From assembly GCA_037349105.1 (NCBI GenBank), contig JAYJMM010000116.1:3410001-3474000 (forward strand): a DNA stretch of 64,000 bases, given 5' to 3'. Shown piece by piece: positions 35,501-44,425 of this stretch (position 1 is its first letter; each line of letters begins with the position of its first letter). This stretch comes from Limnomonas spitsbergensis (Eukaryota > Chlorophyta > Chlorophyceae > Chlamydomonadales). A program made the translations under genes and the position numbers. The notes under the pieces are model-generated. The model did not search any database and was not told the origin of the DNA. It saw nothing but the letters and a program-made list of their open reading frames with translations.

Positions 35501-36232
35501 TGTGGTGGTTCAAAGCTCCGTGCCCCTCAGCGTTTGTTGTGGTGGTTCTAAGCTTCATGCCCCTCAGTGTTCTGTTGTGGTCGAGGAGGCGCCTGCTGGG
35601 TGTGATGTATGTATTTTCTTCACCCCAAGGTGCCAGTCCTGTCCTTCAATGCTGTCCTTGTACCTGTCCGTCAGGCCCAGTGTCGGACCTGGAGGGGCTG
35701 CAGCGAGTGCTGCGATCAAACGGCTGGCCCTCGGATGTGCTGAGTACCACTCCTTGGGAGGCGGTCAGCGCGCGAGGCGATCTTAGCCCCGATCCTGAGG
35801 ACAGGAGCGCGGATGGCGCTTATGATGCCAAGGCAAGTGGTGCAGTGGCTTGCGACCTAGCTGAAATGGTGCAGTTTTAAGGCTTTTTACCGAGCTGAAA
35901 TGGTGCAAGCCTGAGGCTTATGACCGAGCTCAGAAGCTGTGTGTAAATTATGGTGTTTGCCTTTATGCTTGACAGTCCTGGTCATGAGTTTGATTTGAGT
36001 TTGGTATGCATGGTCTCTCTGGCAGCGTGATTTGGTCTAGATTTGGAGTATCCCTTTGCACTGACAGGTGACCAACTACCGCATGGCTCTGAAGATGGCC
36101 AGCCATGCGGTCAACGGGCCCACATGGAGCGCCTCCGGCCTTCCTCCATTCCGCTGGTCCGATTGGCCACACGTGGCGCATGAGGGTATGAGGGAGGAGT
36201 ACAAGACAGAGTGGGAGATGCAGGCGCCTTAA
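23524..36232 (+). CDS. PLBD: Phospholipase B-like (PLBD/lamina ancestor family) hydrolase, complete
   Basis: Exons: 23524-23728, 23815-23879, 23968-24049, 24267-24345, 24731-24833, 25403-25511, 29337-29521, 31322-31466, 32338-32466, 32976-33146, 33544-33639, 34283-34396, 35675-35832, 36068-36232. Total 1806 nt, 601 aa, with all phases closing. An N-terminal hydrophobic stretch (LRTFIFASLL) is the signal peptide. Family landmarks in order: AAGFAEGYISAG, MITSHWNN, the GHCSALIK motif with the presumed N-terminal nucleophile Cys271, MGHNTWW..LRIYKHY, SSMDDWYVLD, NSGTYTNQYMV, YWPSYNVPYFP, SARGDL and the C-terminal HAVNGPTW. PLBDs are Ntn-fold amidase/lipase-like lysosomal glycoproteins self-cleaved before the Cys. 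Intron 13 has a GC donor. Introns 6, 7 and 12 are expanded by minisatellites. Confidence 0.96.
24838..24912 (+). repeat. Dispersed ~75-bp intronic repeat, copy 1
   Basis: GTGGCTTCGGCCCAGGCTGC, then GCTGTTTCCT, CTCTCA, GGGCGTAGC and a T/C run. The same ordered words are at 55760-55835. Both copies are in + strand introns close to a donor. Confidence 0.8.
25520..26060 (+). repeat. 41-bp minisatellite at the start of PLBD intron 6
   Basis: Five or more tight 41-bp units (GTTGAGAAACAGTCAGCCCC then TCAGGTTCTGG) to about 25760, then decayed units to 26060. Starts within about 20 bp of the donor at 25512. Confidence 0.9.
26110..29085 (+). repeat. ~3-kb array of a 49/50-bp minisatellite in PLBD intron 6
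   Basis: Roughly 58-60 units, e.g. TGCCGCCTCCTTCATTAACC, then TGGTTTCTTATC, TGTTCTGTAG and AGCTGTAG. The TTCATTAACC/TTCATTACC indel gives the 50/49-bp alternation. A diverged sub-block (TTTGGTGTTTTAGTTCCGCC) occurs twice (about 28420 and 28670), showing that blocks of several units were duplicated together. Units contain stops in all frames, so the array is non-coding. Confidence 0.97.
30115..31290 (+). repeat. 31/32-bp minisatellite in PLBD intron 7
   Basis: About 36 units with AGCTGACATGTAGCTACAG and either GGTTGGAGTGT or GGTTGGGATTGA. Most units contain the perfect 10-bp palindrome TGTAGCTACA. Confidence 0.96.
31934..32337 (+). repeat. Tandem duplication of the exon 9 acceptor region with a long palindrome
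   Basis: The authentic acceptor (CCTTGTAG before 32338) and first exon bases recur about 142 bp upstream (acceptor ending 32195, then GCCTGGTTTCCAGCATGGAC) and in decayed form near 31934. A near-perfect palindrome at 32079-32150 (34-bp arm, one central C, 37-bp arm with 3 extra bases) lies in the upstream copy; the downstream copy lacks the second arm. Confidence 0.8.
33656..33725 (+). repeat. Duplicate of the PLBD exon 11 3' end plus donor
   Basis: The tail of exon 11 (CTGGCCCTCCTATAATGTAC through CAACGCAACAG and gtgaga, ending 33639) is repeated about 80 bp downstream, with small changes and a 6-bp insertion. The copied donor is at 33720. Use of it would keep the extension open but shift the phase of exon 12. 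Confidence 0.8.
34053..34115. repeat. Short inverted repeat
   Basis: AGGTCAATTTGGGT and its exact complement ACCCAAATTGACCT, about 35 bp apart, in PLBD intron 11. Could form a stem-loop or be the end pair of a small decayed element. Confidence 0.5.
34480..35590 (+). repeat. 36/37-bp minisatellite in PLBD intron 12
   Basis: About 30 units sharing TTGTGGTGGTTCTAAGC. The first half uses AGCAGGCCCTCAGCGTTC; the second half switches to TGGGCGCCCCTCAGCG and then TGCGTGCCCCTCAGCG. Three sub-families lie in order, showing stepwise expansion. Confidence 0.95.
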
Positions 36233-36908
36233 GCAGTGATCAAGCAGACGAGAAGTGCAGCCAGCTGGCACAGGATAGACTTAAGAGAGCGAAGGGCTTG
36301 AGCGAAGTGTAATCTACCTTGATGAATATTTATGAAGGTAGTGAATATTTATGAAGTGCAGGTGTTGTATATTATACCAGGACATTTGACTTGGTCCTCT
36401 GAGGTAGAGTGTGAATGCACCTCAATTGGCGCTACCACCATGACATGATGCTATTGACTGTATCCACGATCTCTATCTGATAGGGTGCTGCCGTAAGTCT
36501 GCCTGTTGCAGTTGTACCTCGTGGCATAACCGCTTTTGTGTGCTGCGATTGTAATGTATTTTATTATGATTGTTTGCCTGTGATTATCAATGATACTGGA
36601 GAGTGAATGATGATTCGACCTGAATGAGTGCTGAAATTCATAATTGTAAATCAGCAAGTGTCCTATGAACAATTTGCACTTTCTTGCCTGCCCTCATTTT
36701 GAAGTGCGCATCCGGAAACTCTCATCAGAGAGGCCACCATGCAGTAGGATAGCTTAACACCTTTCACGGCTCGGAAAATGCAACCGTGCGAAGGGCAGAG
36801 AAACGAAAACTGTGCATTGTTATTATTATTTTTACATCGATAGAAAGTTAAAAACTAACAGAATTTTGTTTAGCAAGAGGGACGCATTGAGACCAAAAGC
36901 CGATCTAA
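36233..36908. other. 3' flank of the PLBD gene, no gene seen
   Basis: Low-complexity, AT-leaning sequence with a local duplication of GAATATTTATGAAG near 36322-36356. Presumably holds the 3' UTR and polyadenylation site. Confidence 0.45.
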
Positions 36909-37271
36909 GACGTTGCAGCTGAGCACGTGCTGCAGCGAGCCAAGATCATGGCTGAGGACTGTGCAATGGCTGGGCAAAATTTGTTAGTTGCCCAGCATCG
37001 TGACACACTAAGGTATGCCAAGCTACGGAGTGGAGCATACCTGCCAAGGATTGTCACGTTCCAGGTGGGGCAGTTCGTGTACGTCCGCAGCGAGGACAGA
37101 TTGCATCATACTGCCAGACCTGTAGTGCTACGAGTACATGATGTACGCCCAAGTGGGGTTTTGGTGCTGGCTGGCAGGGATGGTCGTACCATATCAGTGA
37201 ATGTTCTCAATTGCGCCCCTTGTCACCTGTGTAACGCCAGTGCGTCATTAACATCAAGACCAGGATCCTGA
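36909..37271 (+). mobile_element. Ty3/gypsy-type integrase C-terminal fragment
   Basis: A 120-aa open frame with an in-frame stop just upstream. Its landmarks are AQHRDTLRYAKLRSGAYLPR, then FQVGQFVYVRS, VVLRVHDVRPSGVLVLAGRDGR after a short gap, and NCAPCHLCN. This order (linker helix, then an SH3-like beta domain ending in NCAPCHL) is typical of plant and algal Ty3/gypsy polyprotein tails. No reverse transcriptase, protease or LTRs were found next to it, so this is a fragment that begins by chance or by truncation. Confidence 0.65.
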
Positions 37272-38520
37272 GAATGCACAAATCACAGCATTGGCATGAT
37301 AATGAACATTCACATCGTGATGCACGTGGAAGTGTTTAAGAAGGCTCGACTAATGCCCACAACATATAAAGGAAAAAGTCACGGTATCATGGATTTATGA
37401 CCACATATCAGACCCAGAAATGGCTAAACAAGTAAACAAAAGGAAGACAAGGAAAAAGTCACGGAGGAGTGATTGCAGAACTATAAGGCAGATCTAGAAA
37501 TACGGTGACTGCAAAATCAGGGAACAGTGCATTAGTGGCAGTCCCAGAAGCGGCTAAATGGTCACGAAATAGTAAATTACCGACCACATGATAGAACCCA
37601 GAAATGGCTGCAATGTCACGGAAGAGTGAATTCATAACCACATGGCAGGCCCTAGAGTAAATGGCATATTCTCTAGGAATCGACACTAAAGTAGCAACGG
37701 TAAATGTCTCATGTAGACGAGATTATTACCGATACCAGGGGCTGATATAGAGCAAGGTCAGAGGGTGCGAGTGCTTGCCGTGGCCTCAGCCATCATTGAT
37801 GTATGAATCGCCTCCTGAGCTGAAGAGGCTGGCGTTTGGTCCTGCCTGCTACCTCTCCAAACACCACGCACATACGACAAATACCAAGTTGTCCTCTGGC
37901 GTGCATGGCAGGATTTGGTCCTGACAGGTGGTGCCTTACATACCGCAGCAACCGGTAGGCTCCGGAGGAATCCTGTCGCCTTCAATCATCTCGAATAGCA
38001 GGCGAGCAACATCGCTGCATGCAGTGAAAGCAACAAGACCCGTCAAACCCCGTAAGCCAATAGAAGGTCCAGGGCACGAAAGGCGACAGCGGCCATCCCA
38101 TCATGTCTTCCTTAAACCCTTTTTCCCCTCAACGCTTGTAAGCTTTGAAAACACTTGTCCCATCGATTGCGACCACAGAGAGCCTCATGGCAATCTCATC
38201 CTTTGCTTGGGGCATCCCCGCCGCCTTTGGGTCCCAAGAAAAGCCTTTTTCTGCTTGGGGTCCCAAGATATAAGATACCATAAGATATTGCATGGTCGGG
38301 GCCGACCATGCAGTCCCAAGAACCCCCGCTTTCCTGCTTAATCTTATGGGTCTTTCCCGGGACCCATTTGTAAGAGCCAGCCTCTGCTGTACCTCCCTCA
38401 GCTCTTCCATCACAACACCTGCTGCCAGCCTGCCATGACAGCTACAAAAGAAATAATTTGTTTTATATTGTAACGTTTTCCAATGTACTTGGTCAGTGCA
38501 GTGGTATCATCCCTGGGCAC
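37272..38520. other. Intergenic region with degenerate repeats
   Basis: 37380-37640 has about four loose copies of a unit with GTCACGGAAGAGTGA, AACCACAT and CCCAGAAATGGCT words. 38290-38311 is a 10-bp hairpin (GCATGGTCGG / CCGACCATGC). Minus-strand ORF sequence at 38129-38413 shows no family. Confidence 0.45.
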
Positions 38521-41233
38521 TCACTTCCTGAACCTCTTGGCAGCCGGCATCATAATCAAGGCTTGCACGGGGCCAGGGATGCAGGCGATTTCAGTCATCC
38601 ACCTCCTGCGCTCAGTGTCCGTTGGAAACGGACGCAGGAACCAGCCTGAAAACAGAGGCACGGCCAGGCCATGGTCAGTGAACTTGACCCTGAACCTCAA
38701 ACCTTTGTCAGAGAACTTGGCTCTGAACCCAGTTATTTGAACCCTCATAGACGCAGGAACAAGCCGAGAGCAGAGATAGCAGGGAGCAGAGACACAGCAG
38801 GGCCAGTGTCCATGAACTTGACTGTTATCCCCTGACACCAGACCCTTAGGGATACAAGAACCAGCATGACAAAAAAGAGGCAGCCTGGCTATTTCAGTGC
38901 CGATAGATAGGGAGGACGCTTCACTCGAGGGTGCCTGACAGCAAGTTACATGTCCGTCACCTAGGTGATCTGACGTGGCCTCTGCAATGATCTTCTTCTC
39001 GATGGGCTTGAACTGCTTATACGTAATCGACTTGCGCATGAGAGGCAGCCCAATGTCCTCCTGCATGCCAGTAGGGCAGAGGCAGGCAAATCTTTTGAAG
39101 AAACAAGACTTGCACCGATCGCTTGCAGACCAGTGTGCATGAGAATGAGCAGATGACTGGGGATGCAACGTAAATCCTAAAAGCTACATCTTCATCACAA
39201 ATATATATTTGTCAAAATAAGGATCAACTTTTTGGACATAAACTAAACTATATACTGTATATTGTTAATTATCCTTTTCATGATGAGCCAATAGGCTCGA
39301 GGGGACCCCATCGCTTGCTCATCCATGCTGAAGGGATGACGCATACCGATGCCCCATCCATCAAACACGGCGGGTGCACTAAAAGCCACATTGTCTCAAA
39401 AGGTCACAAGCCACCAGATTCAAATCTGCAATCCGCTCGCCGCCTTGCCCTGTTTTTCATACACCGCGAGCCAGCACAGCGAGTTTTTTCAAGCCAACAG
39501 CCCTGTATTGAAACCGAGGCATACTTTCCCCATACTTTCCACCCCATTTGACCTCCCAATTGACAACGTATCCTGTCCCCCAACCCCAATCGCACCTCCT
39601 CTTGAAGATGAGGAGTCATCTCTTCCCTCAAAACCTCAAACCGTTCTTTCAAAGCGGTGATGGCGGCGATGTCTGGCCCGGCCTTAGACAGGCCCTGTAC
39701 GAGCTGGGTCGTGGCAGCCATGCTCTGTGTGCACATAGGAATGGGTCATACAGCAGCACATGCAAGTTGCCACGCAGGGTACCATGGACAATGGCCTCCC
39801 TCAGCAGAACAGCATCCCAAGTTTACCCAACGTGTGCTGCAAGCTTTGATACCATGGAGCAAAAGAAGGAGAAAGTGTGTGCAGGTTACATGCGGCATGC
39901 ATGCCGTCGACATGCATCAGCTGATGTTCCTAATAATGAGACAACGGTCCTGATAGATCCAGGGAGTACCACAGCCAGGGCAGGGCATTGAAGATTTGAA
40001 GGACTTGTGCCATCTGTTTTTTGCACTCCATCAGTCTGACGAAGTTCTGTGCCATATAACCACGCATTGCATGCAGTACCGGCTCAGTAATAAAATATAA
40101 ACACTTCCCCCCCCCTGCTTTGAACACACAAACACACCTTGATCAAGTGCTCATGGTCAGCACTCATTTTCGGAGGCATCACACAGCCGATTTTGGCCAG
40201 CCCTGGGAAAACGATGCGTTCTTCCGCGTCATGGTGATGCTGCAGTACAATTATCATTGGGCAAGCAGGCACTCAGGTATGATGTATTGTGCAGTTGAGA
40301 GAACAAAATTGTGGAGAGCGCATGAAGGAACTTTGCAGCTCAATCAAGAGAGGAAACATGAATGATCTGGATATGATGAACGGGATAAATCTGTATCACT
40401 TAAGCAGTCAATCAGGGCTGTCGTGAGTCGTGACTGCTTGTGACACAGTGAGGATTAAGATAGACAGCACCAGCTCAGTGCACATCCCAATGTTGTCACT
40501 GCCGACTAGGATGGCAGGTCCAAGCAAAGATCACCCAGCGCCAGTGAGCGAAGGGATCGGACGTAATAGTGCGGTCAGAAATAGGTTGAAGACACCACCC
40601 AGGCATCCAGGATGCTGCTGGCACGATGTGCCTCAATCATGCTCACCAGCACATTGATCTCGAAGACCTTCCACCACTTTTGAATGTTGGCCACCATCCA
40701 AGGCTCCATCTTGCCACGGTTGACGCAAGCAGCAAGCGCCTCGGTCATGTCCCTCATGTCCATACGGATTGCGTCATGCACGTGCACCCAGCCTGCTTAC
40801 ATGCATTACAGTTCAACAACAAGGAAGGGATTAGGAAGAGAAAACAACTTGACACGTGAGGAGATAGTGTGGTTCCTGCATGGCACGACTAACATGCACA
40901 GGAGTGTCACAAACACACCAACAAGACACAAGTGGGACGATGTAAGATTTGCAAGATAGATCTTTCAGGTTCCAGGGGATTGCTTCCATTCACCTGTTGT
41001 AAAATTTGCACTCGGTTCATTAAGGTTTTGTAAGGGGGGTGAAAAATACCCTTGCCATTAGCTGATGACCAGCATTTACACTCAAGCCAACTTGGCTTGA
41101 ACCTTCCAGTTCTTTCAAAAAGTATCGACTCACCATCGTCGGATCCAGGGAACGGCCAACTGTCATTCTTGGCCATGATCTTTCCCAGATCCTGCACACG
41201 CAAGCATGGATGGCAAGCAACCGAACAATTCAT
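38521..41233 (-). CDS. Hemerythrin (HHE) domain protein
   Basis: Exons on the minus strand: 41233-41134, 40792-40647, 40239-40138, 39724-39596, 39060-38961 and 38645-38521 (TGA). Every junction keeps phase; 233 aa if the in-frame ATG at 41233 is used. The real start may lie in a further upstream exon, since only DLGKIMAKNDSW onward is clearly typical. Four-helix metal site pattern: VHVHDAIRMDMRDM (helix 1), HHHDAEERIVFPGL (helix 2), DHEHLIK (helix 3), MTPHLQEEE (helix 4, H-x3-E). These could bind a di-iron centre for O2, peroxide or NO sensing or storage. After the domain comes a basic tail with GWFLRPFP, then IPGPVQALIMM and AAKRFRK. Such tails are seen in plant and algal members. Its biological role cannot be told from sequence. 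Confidence 0.87.
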
Positions 41234-42462
41234 TCGTATAACGCTTGCTGGGGTATGATTCGTTTCATTCTTGTTCTTCCTTTCATCGAAATCAAGAGTT
41301 GAGATCAGTGGTCGCAATAGAAATCACCAGGAATTCTTCGATCATAGACGTATGACATAATTTATTTTATTCTTGAATTACGCTTTCGTGAAAAGATCAG
41401 GATAAAAAATGCAAAGCTACCGGTAGTAGTGTCAGCCAGGGGTCAGCGGGAACTCTGCTCCGCACCCATTCTGCTTTCACCCCCTGCTTTCACGGACTTC
41501 TTCTTCCCAAACCATCCGGTACCTCACATCTTCAGTGACTCCCAGCGCTTTTACAGAGCCGACGTCAACACCCTCAGCTTGAACGACGGGATGGGGTGCC
41601 GACATAAGGTAGGCCTCTCAGTCAGAAAACTCTTTGAAATATGGTGTTCCTGTGCTCTGACCAAGGTAAATTTCAGAAACAGTATGCCAGGAGAATCGGG
41701 CGTTTACTAGCTTCGGTTGAAAGACACTTTGTTTGCCACGTAGTCTGTACTGCTTTCACACCACTTTTCCTGTGTTGTCGTTGGCAACCCAGACGTCCGG
41801 GGTCACACCAAAATTCTGATCGATGGAGGAACTCGATTCCTCCAAGGAGAAAATTTTCCCTCGTCAAATCTCACGGAACAGGTGTGGAGGAACGGATGGC
41901 GGAAAGATCGAAAGGGTGGAGGAACGCATTTCTTATTTTCTTTCCCGCGGAGGTGTGGGCTGGGCGGGCTGGGGGAGGTCGGCGGGAACTTTTGAAATGG
42001 CAAGTTATTGCCAGCGTGGCAGGGATAGTTTCCCTGTCCCTTCCTGTCCTTATGAGGTTGTTCGCGAGCTTATTCTCCAACTTTGTATGCACTCATAACA
42101 TATTTGAAGCGTTTTGGCGTGTACGCGGGCGGCAAAGCCGTCCCTTCTCTACTGGAAAAGCGTTGCGACCCCCTGCCTGGTTACACCGTTGCGTTCCTCG
42201 TAGCTAATGCTGTCGATTTGAATCATAACATACCGTACTTTTACCGGATTTGTTTTTTGATTATTTTCTGTACCGTAGTAAACCAGGGGAGTGAACCAAT
42301 CATACAAACCAACAGTAGTGTCATTAGGGGTTTCAGGTACAAAACAAGAAAACCAATCATAAAACCCAATAGTCTGTGGTACACCAGGGTTATCAACCGC
42401 ATTTTCGCCCCCATTCTCTGTCAGAACGAACTAATCTCCATTTGAAAAGAGGAGGCAGTTAA
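41234..42462. other. Intergenic region, no clear gene
   Basis: A + strand stretch at 41500-41610 reads smoothly (HPVPHIFSDSQRFYRADVN) before a gtaggc, but no partner exon was found. 41825-41935 repeats GGAGGAAC words also seen near 17210-17300. 42290-42390 resembles 43015-43085 (see the orphan ORF). Confidence 0.35.
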
Positions 42463-42765
42463 AATATTGAGGCGATTCATAGAGCGAAGGCAAAGGGTAC
42501 AGAAAAAGCTGCATCTCAAGCTCAAGAGCTTTCTAGTACAGATGACGACATAGTGATCACAGGTATTGTCCCACCCCGTCCTTTTCCCTTTTCCCCGATT
42601 CCTCTCCTTCCGATCAATGAAAAGAGGGCGAAGCAAGCCAAAAAAGTGCGCGAGGCTCAGGGCAGCTCCACTCGGCACTCATCGAACACCCAGCTCTTTG
42701 CGTTCATTGAGCGGGCAAGGCTGATGGCTGTTGCTAGGATGGAACAGCCTGACTGCTGGTGCTGA
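42463..42765 (+). CDS. Orphan ORF, ~100 aa, possibly an exon or mobile-element fragment
   Basis: Open from just after a TAA at 42460 to TGA at 42765. Reads AIHRAKAKGTEKAASQAQEL, then SSTDDDIVITG, a proline-rich linker (PPRPFPFSPIPLLP) and a basic segment (NEKRAKQAKKVREAQG) ending QPDCWC. The composition looks like real protein: acidic patch, proline linker, basic helix. There is no internal ATG near the start, so it is likely an internal or last exon. No family was recognised. Confidence 0.3.
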   Translation, partial: NIEAIHRAKAKGTEKAASQAQELSSTDDDIVITGIVPPRPFPFSPIPLLPINEKRAKQAKKVREAQGSSTRHSSNTQLFAFIERARLMAVARMEQPDCWC

Positions 42766-44425
42766 TTTTACTTATTTTACAACCTTGGTTTGACATTGCA
42801 TTCTGACGGTCAAAGAATCTATTGATTGCACCTTTGGCCCTATATGGCCTCTTGCTTCAGTAGGTATATAGCTTAAACTCCATGAAGTACATTTTCTTGC
42901 TAGTGAATTCATTTTACATGAGAAGCTTGAGAACATACAAAGCTGCAGGCCATGTTTAGGGACTTTTCAGGGGGAAGCAAATGTAAGCCCATAAAATGTG
43001 TTTTAAATAAAAATCAAGCGTGAAAAACCAATAGTTTCAGGTACAAAAATAAAACCAACCATACAAACCAACCGTTTTCAAAATCAAATCCCGGGTTTCA
43101 TAAAAAAACATTCGGAAAAAACAGATCCGACCAAAGCACCACGGTATAGCATAATGACGTTCCATGCCGAGTTCCATGCCGAGTTCCATGCCGAGTTCCA
43201 TGCTACCTTTTATGTTGCAATTGCATGTATTATAACCAATTCCCCTGGACATCCCATTTTGGCAGGGTGGCGGCTCGGCAATAAAAGAACACTGTTGTCT
43301 GAATGCCCATACTTGAGTTAATTAGTACCAGTATACCAACAGTTGCCATGTTCTAAGCAATGACTTCAGTCCGTGAGTTTCGTTTGAAAGTCTTCAAACT
43401 CACAGCAGGCAACGCAGTAGCCCTAAGGAATCGCCAACAAAGGGCAGCGTGTCAGAAAGGGGCAGACTCTGAGAGAGTCTGGCCATGGGGGAGCACACGG
43501 TAACATCGTTATTCTCTGCGCCTACTCCTGTGAGTCCGACATATCTTGGACGGGTGACCTGAAATAAAGATTAGGCAAATGTTTACTAAAAATAGATCTA
43601 ACAGGTAATTCCTCACACCGGTTGCTGCAGAGGCTGCTGCTGGTGTCGACACCAGCGCTCTTGCAAGACCATCGGCTACCGCTGAGGCAGCACCTGAGAG
43701 CCCGCCGCAAATCCCATCCCCGGATGCAGCGACACAAGTGATGTTGTCTTTGTTTCACCGTTAGACATTTGTGAACCAGCTACAGTGAGTGACATCAAAA
43801 GAAGCGCACTATTGGGCTCATAGGAATTGACCCCTCTTCCGCTCCTGATAGTTTATTTATGACAGAGAAATTAAGGTTTACTAGGTTCTGGAGGCGGGGG
43901 GGGCAGCCCTGGGTCGTTAAACATTTGTTTTCATGATCGGGGGGTAAAAAAATGGTTTACCCCCCTCCTCGAGGCCTCGACCGAAAATACGAAACAACAG
44001 GGTGACGGTAGTGATGCCTCAGCAAAGAAAAACATGCTGAGGTGTTGACGTTAGTTGCTCGCCCTTCTTTCAGCTTAGCATGCACCTAGAGTGCTTAGCA
44101 TGTTAGCTCTGACACAAAGTGCCGGTACCGGTAATCATATTTAGTGGCAGACTACCCACTACTGAAGAACGGCACTATGAAAATCAAATACAAAGTTCAG
44201 ATTCATAAGATTATAAGAGCGGTATCTGAACACTTGCATACAGTTTTTTCCCTTTCAGAACTGGGGTCCCACCTCCTGGGCAGGTGGAAATCCCCTCCAA
44301 AAACAAATCCTGCCCAAGATCTTGCCATACCGTTCACTGGTAGTCATACACATGAAAGTATCAGCTCTACTCATTTCGGCAGTGCCTACTCGGCACTCAC
44401 CAGTGGTACTAGGTCATACCAGTGA
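42766..44425. other. Intergenic region, no clear gene
   Basis: Holds four copies of a 12-bp unit (GTTCCATGCCGA) at 43158-43202. An Ala/Pro-rich + strand frame at 43630-43764 (EAAAGVDTSALARPSATAEA onward) ends LFHR, then stop; it could be an exon but has no partner. A TACCGGTA palindrome lies at about 44127. Confidence 0.35.

Noticed and set aside
38129..38413. 94-aa minus ORF (MMEELREVQQRLAL...) as a further hemerythrin exon
   Set aside because: The hemerythrin frame already stops at 38521 with a typical C-terminus, and no domain is visible in this ORF.
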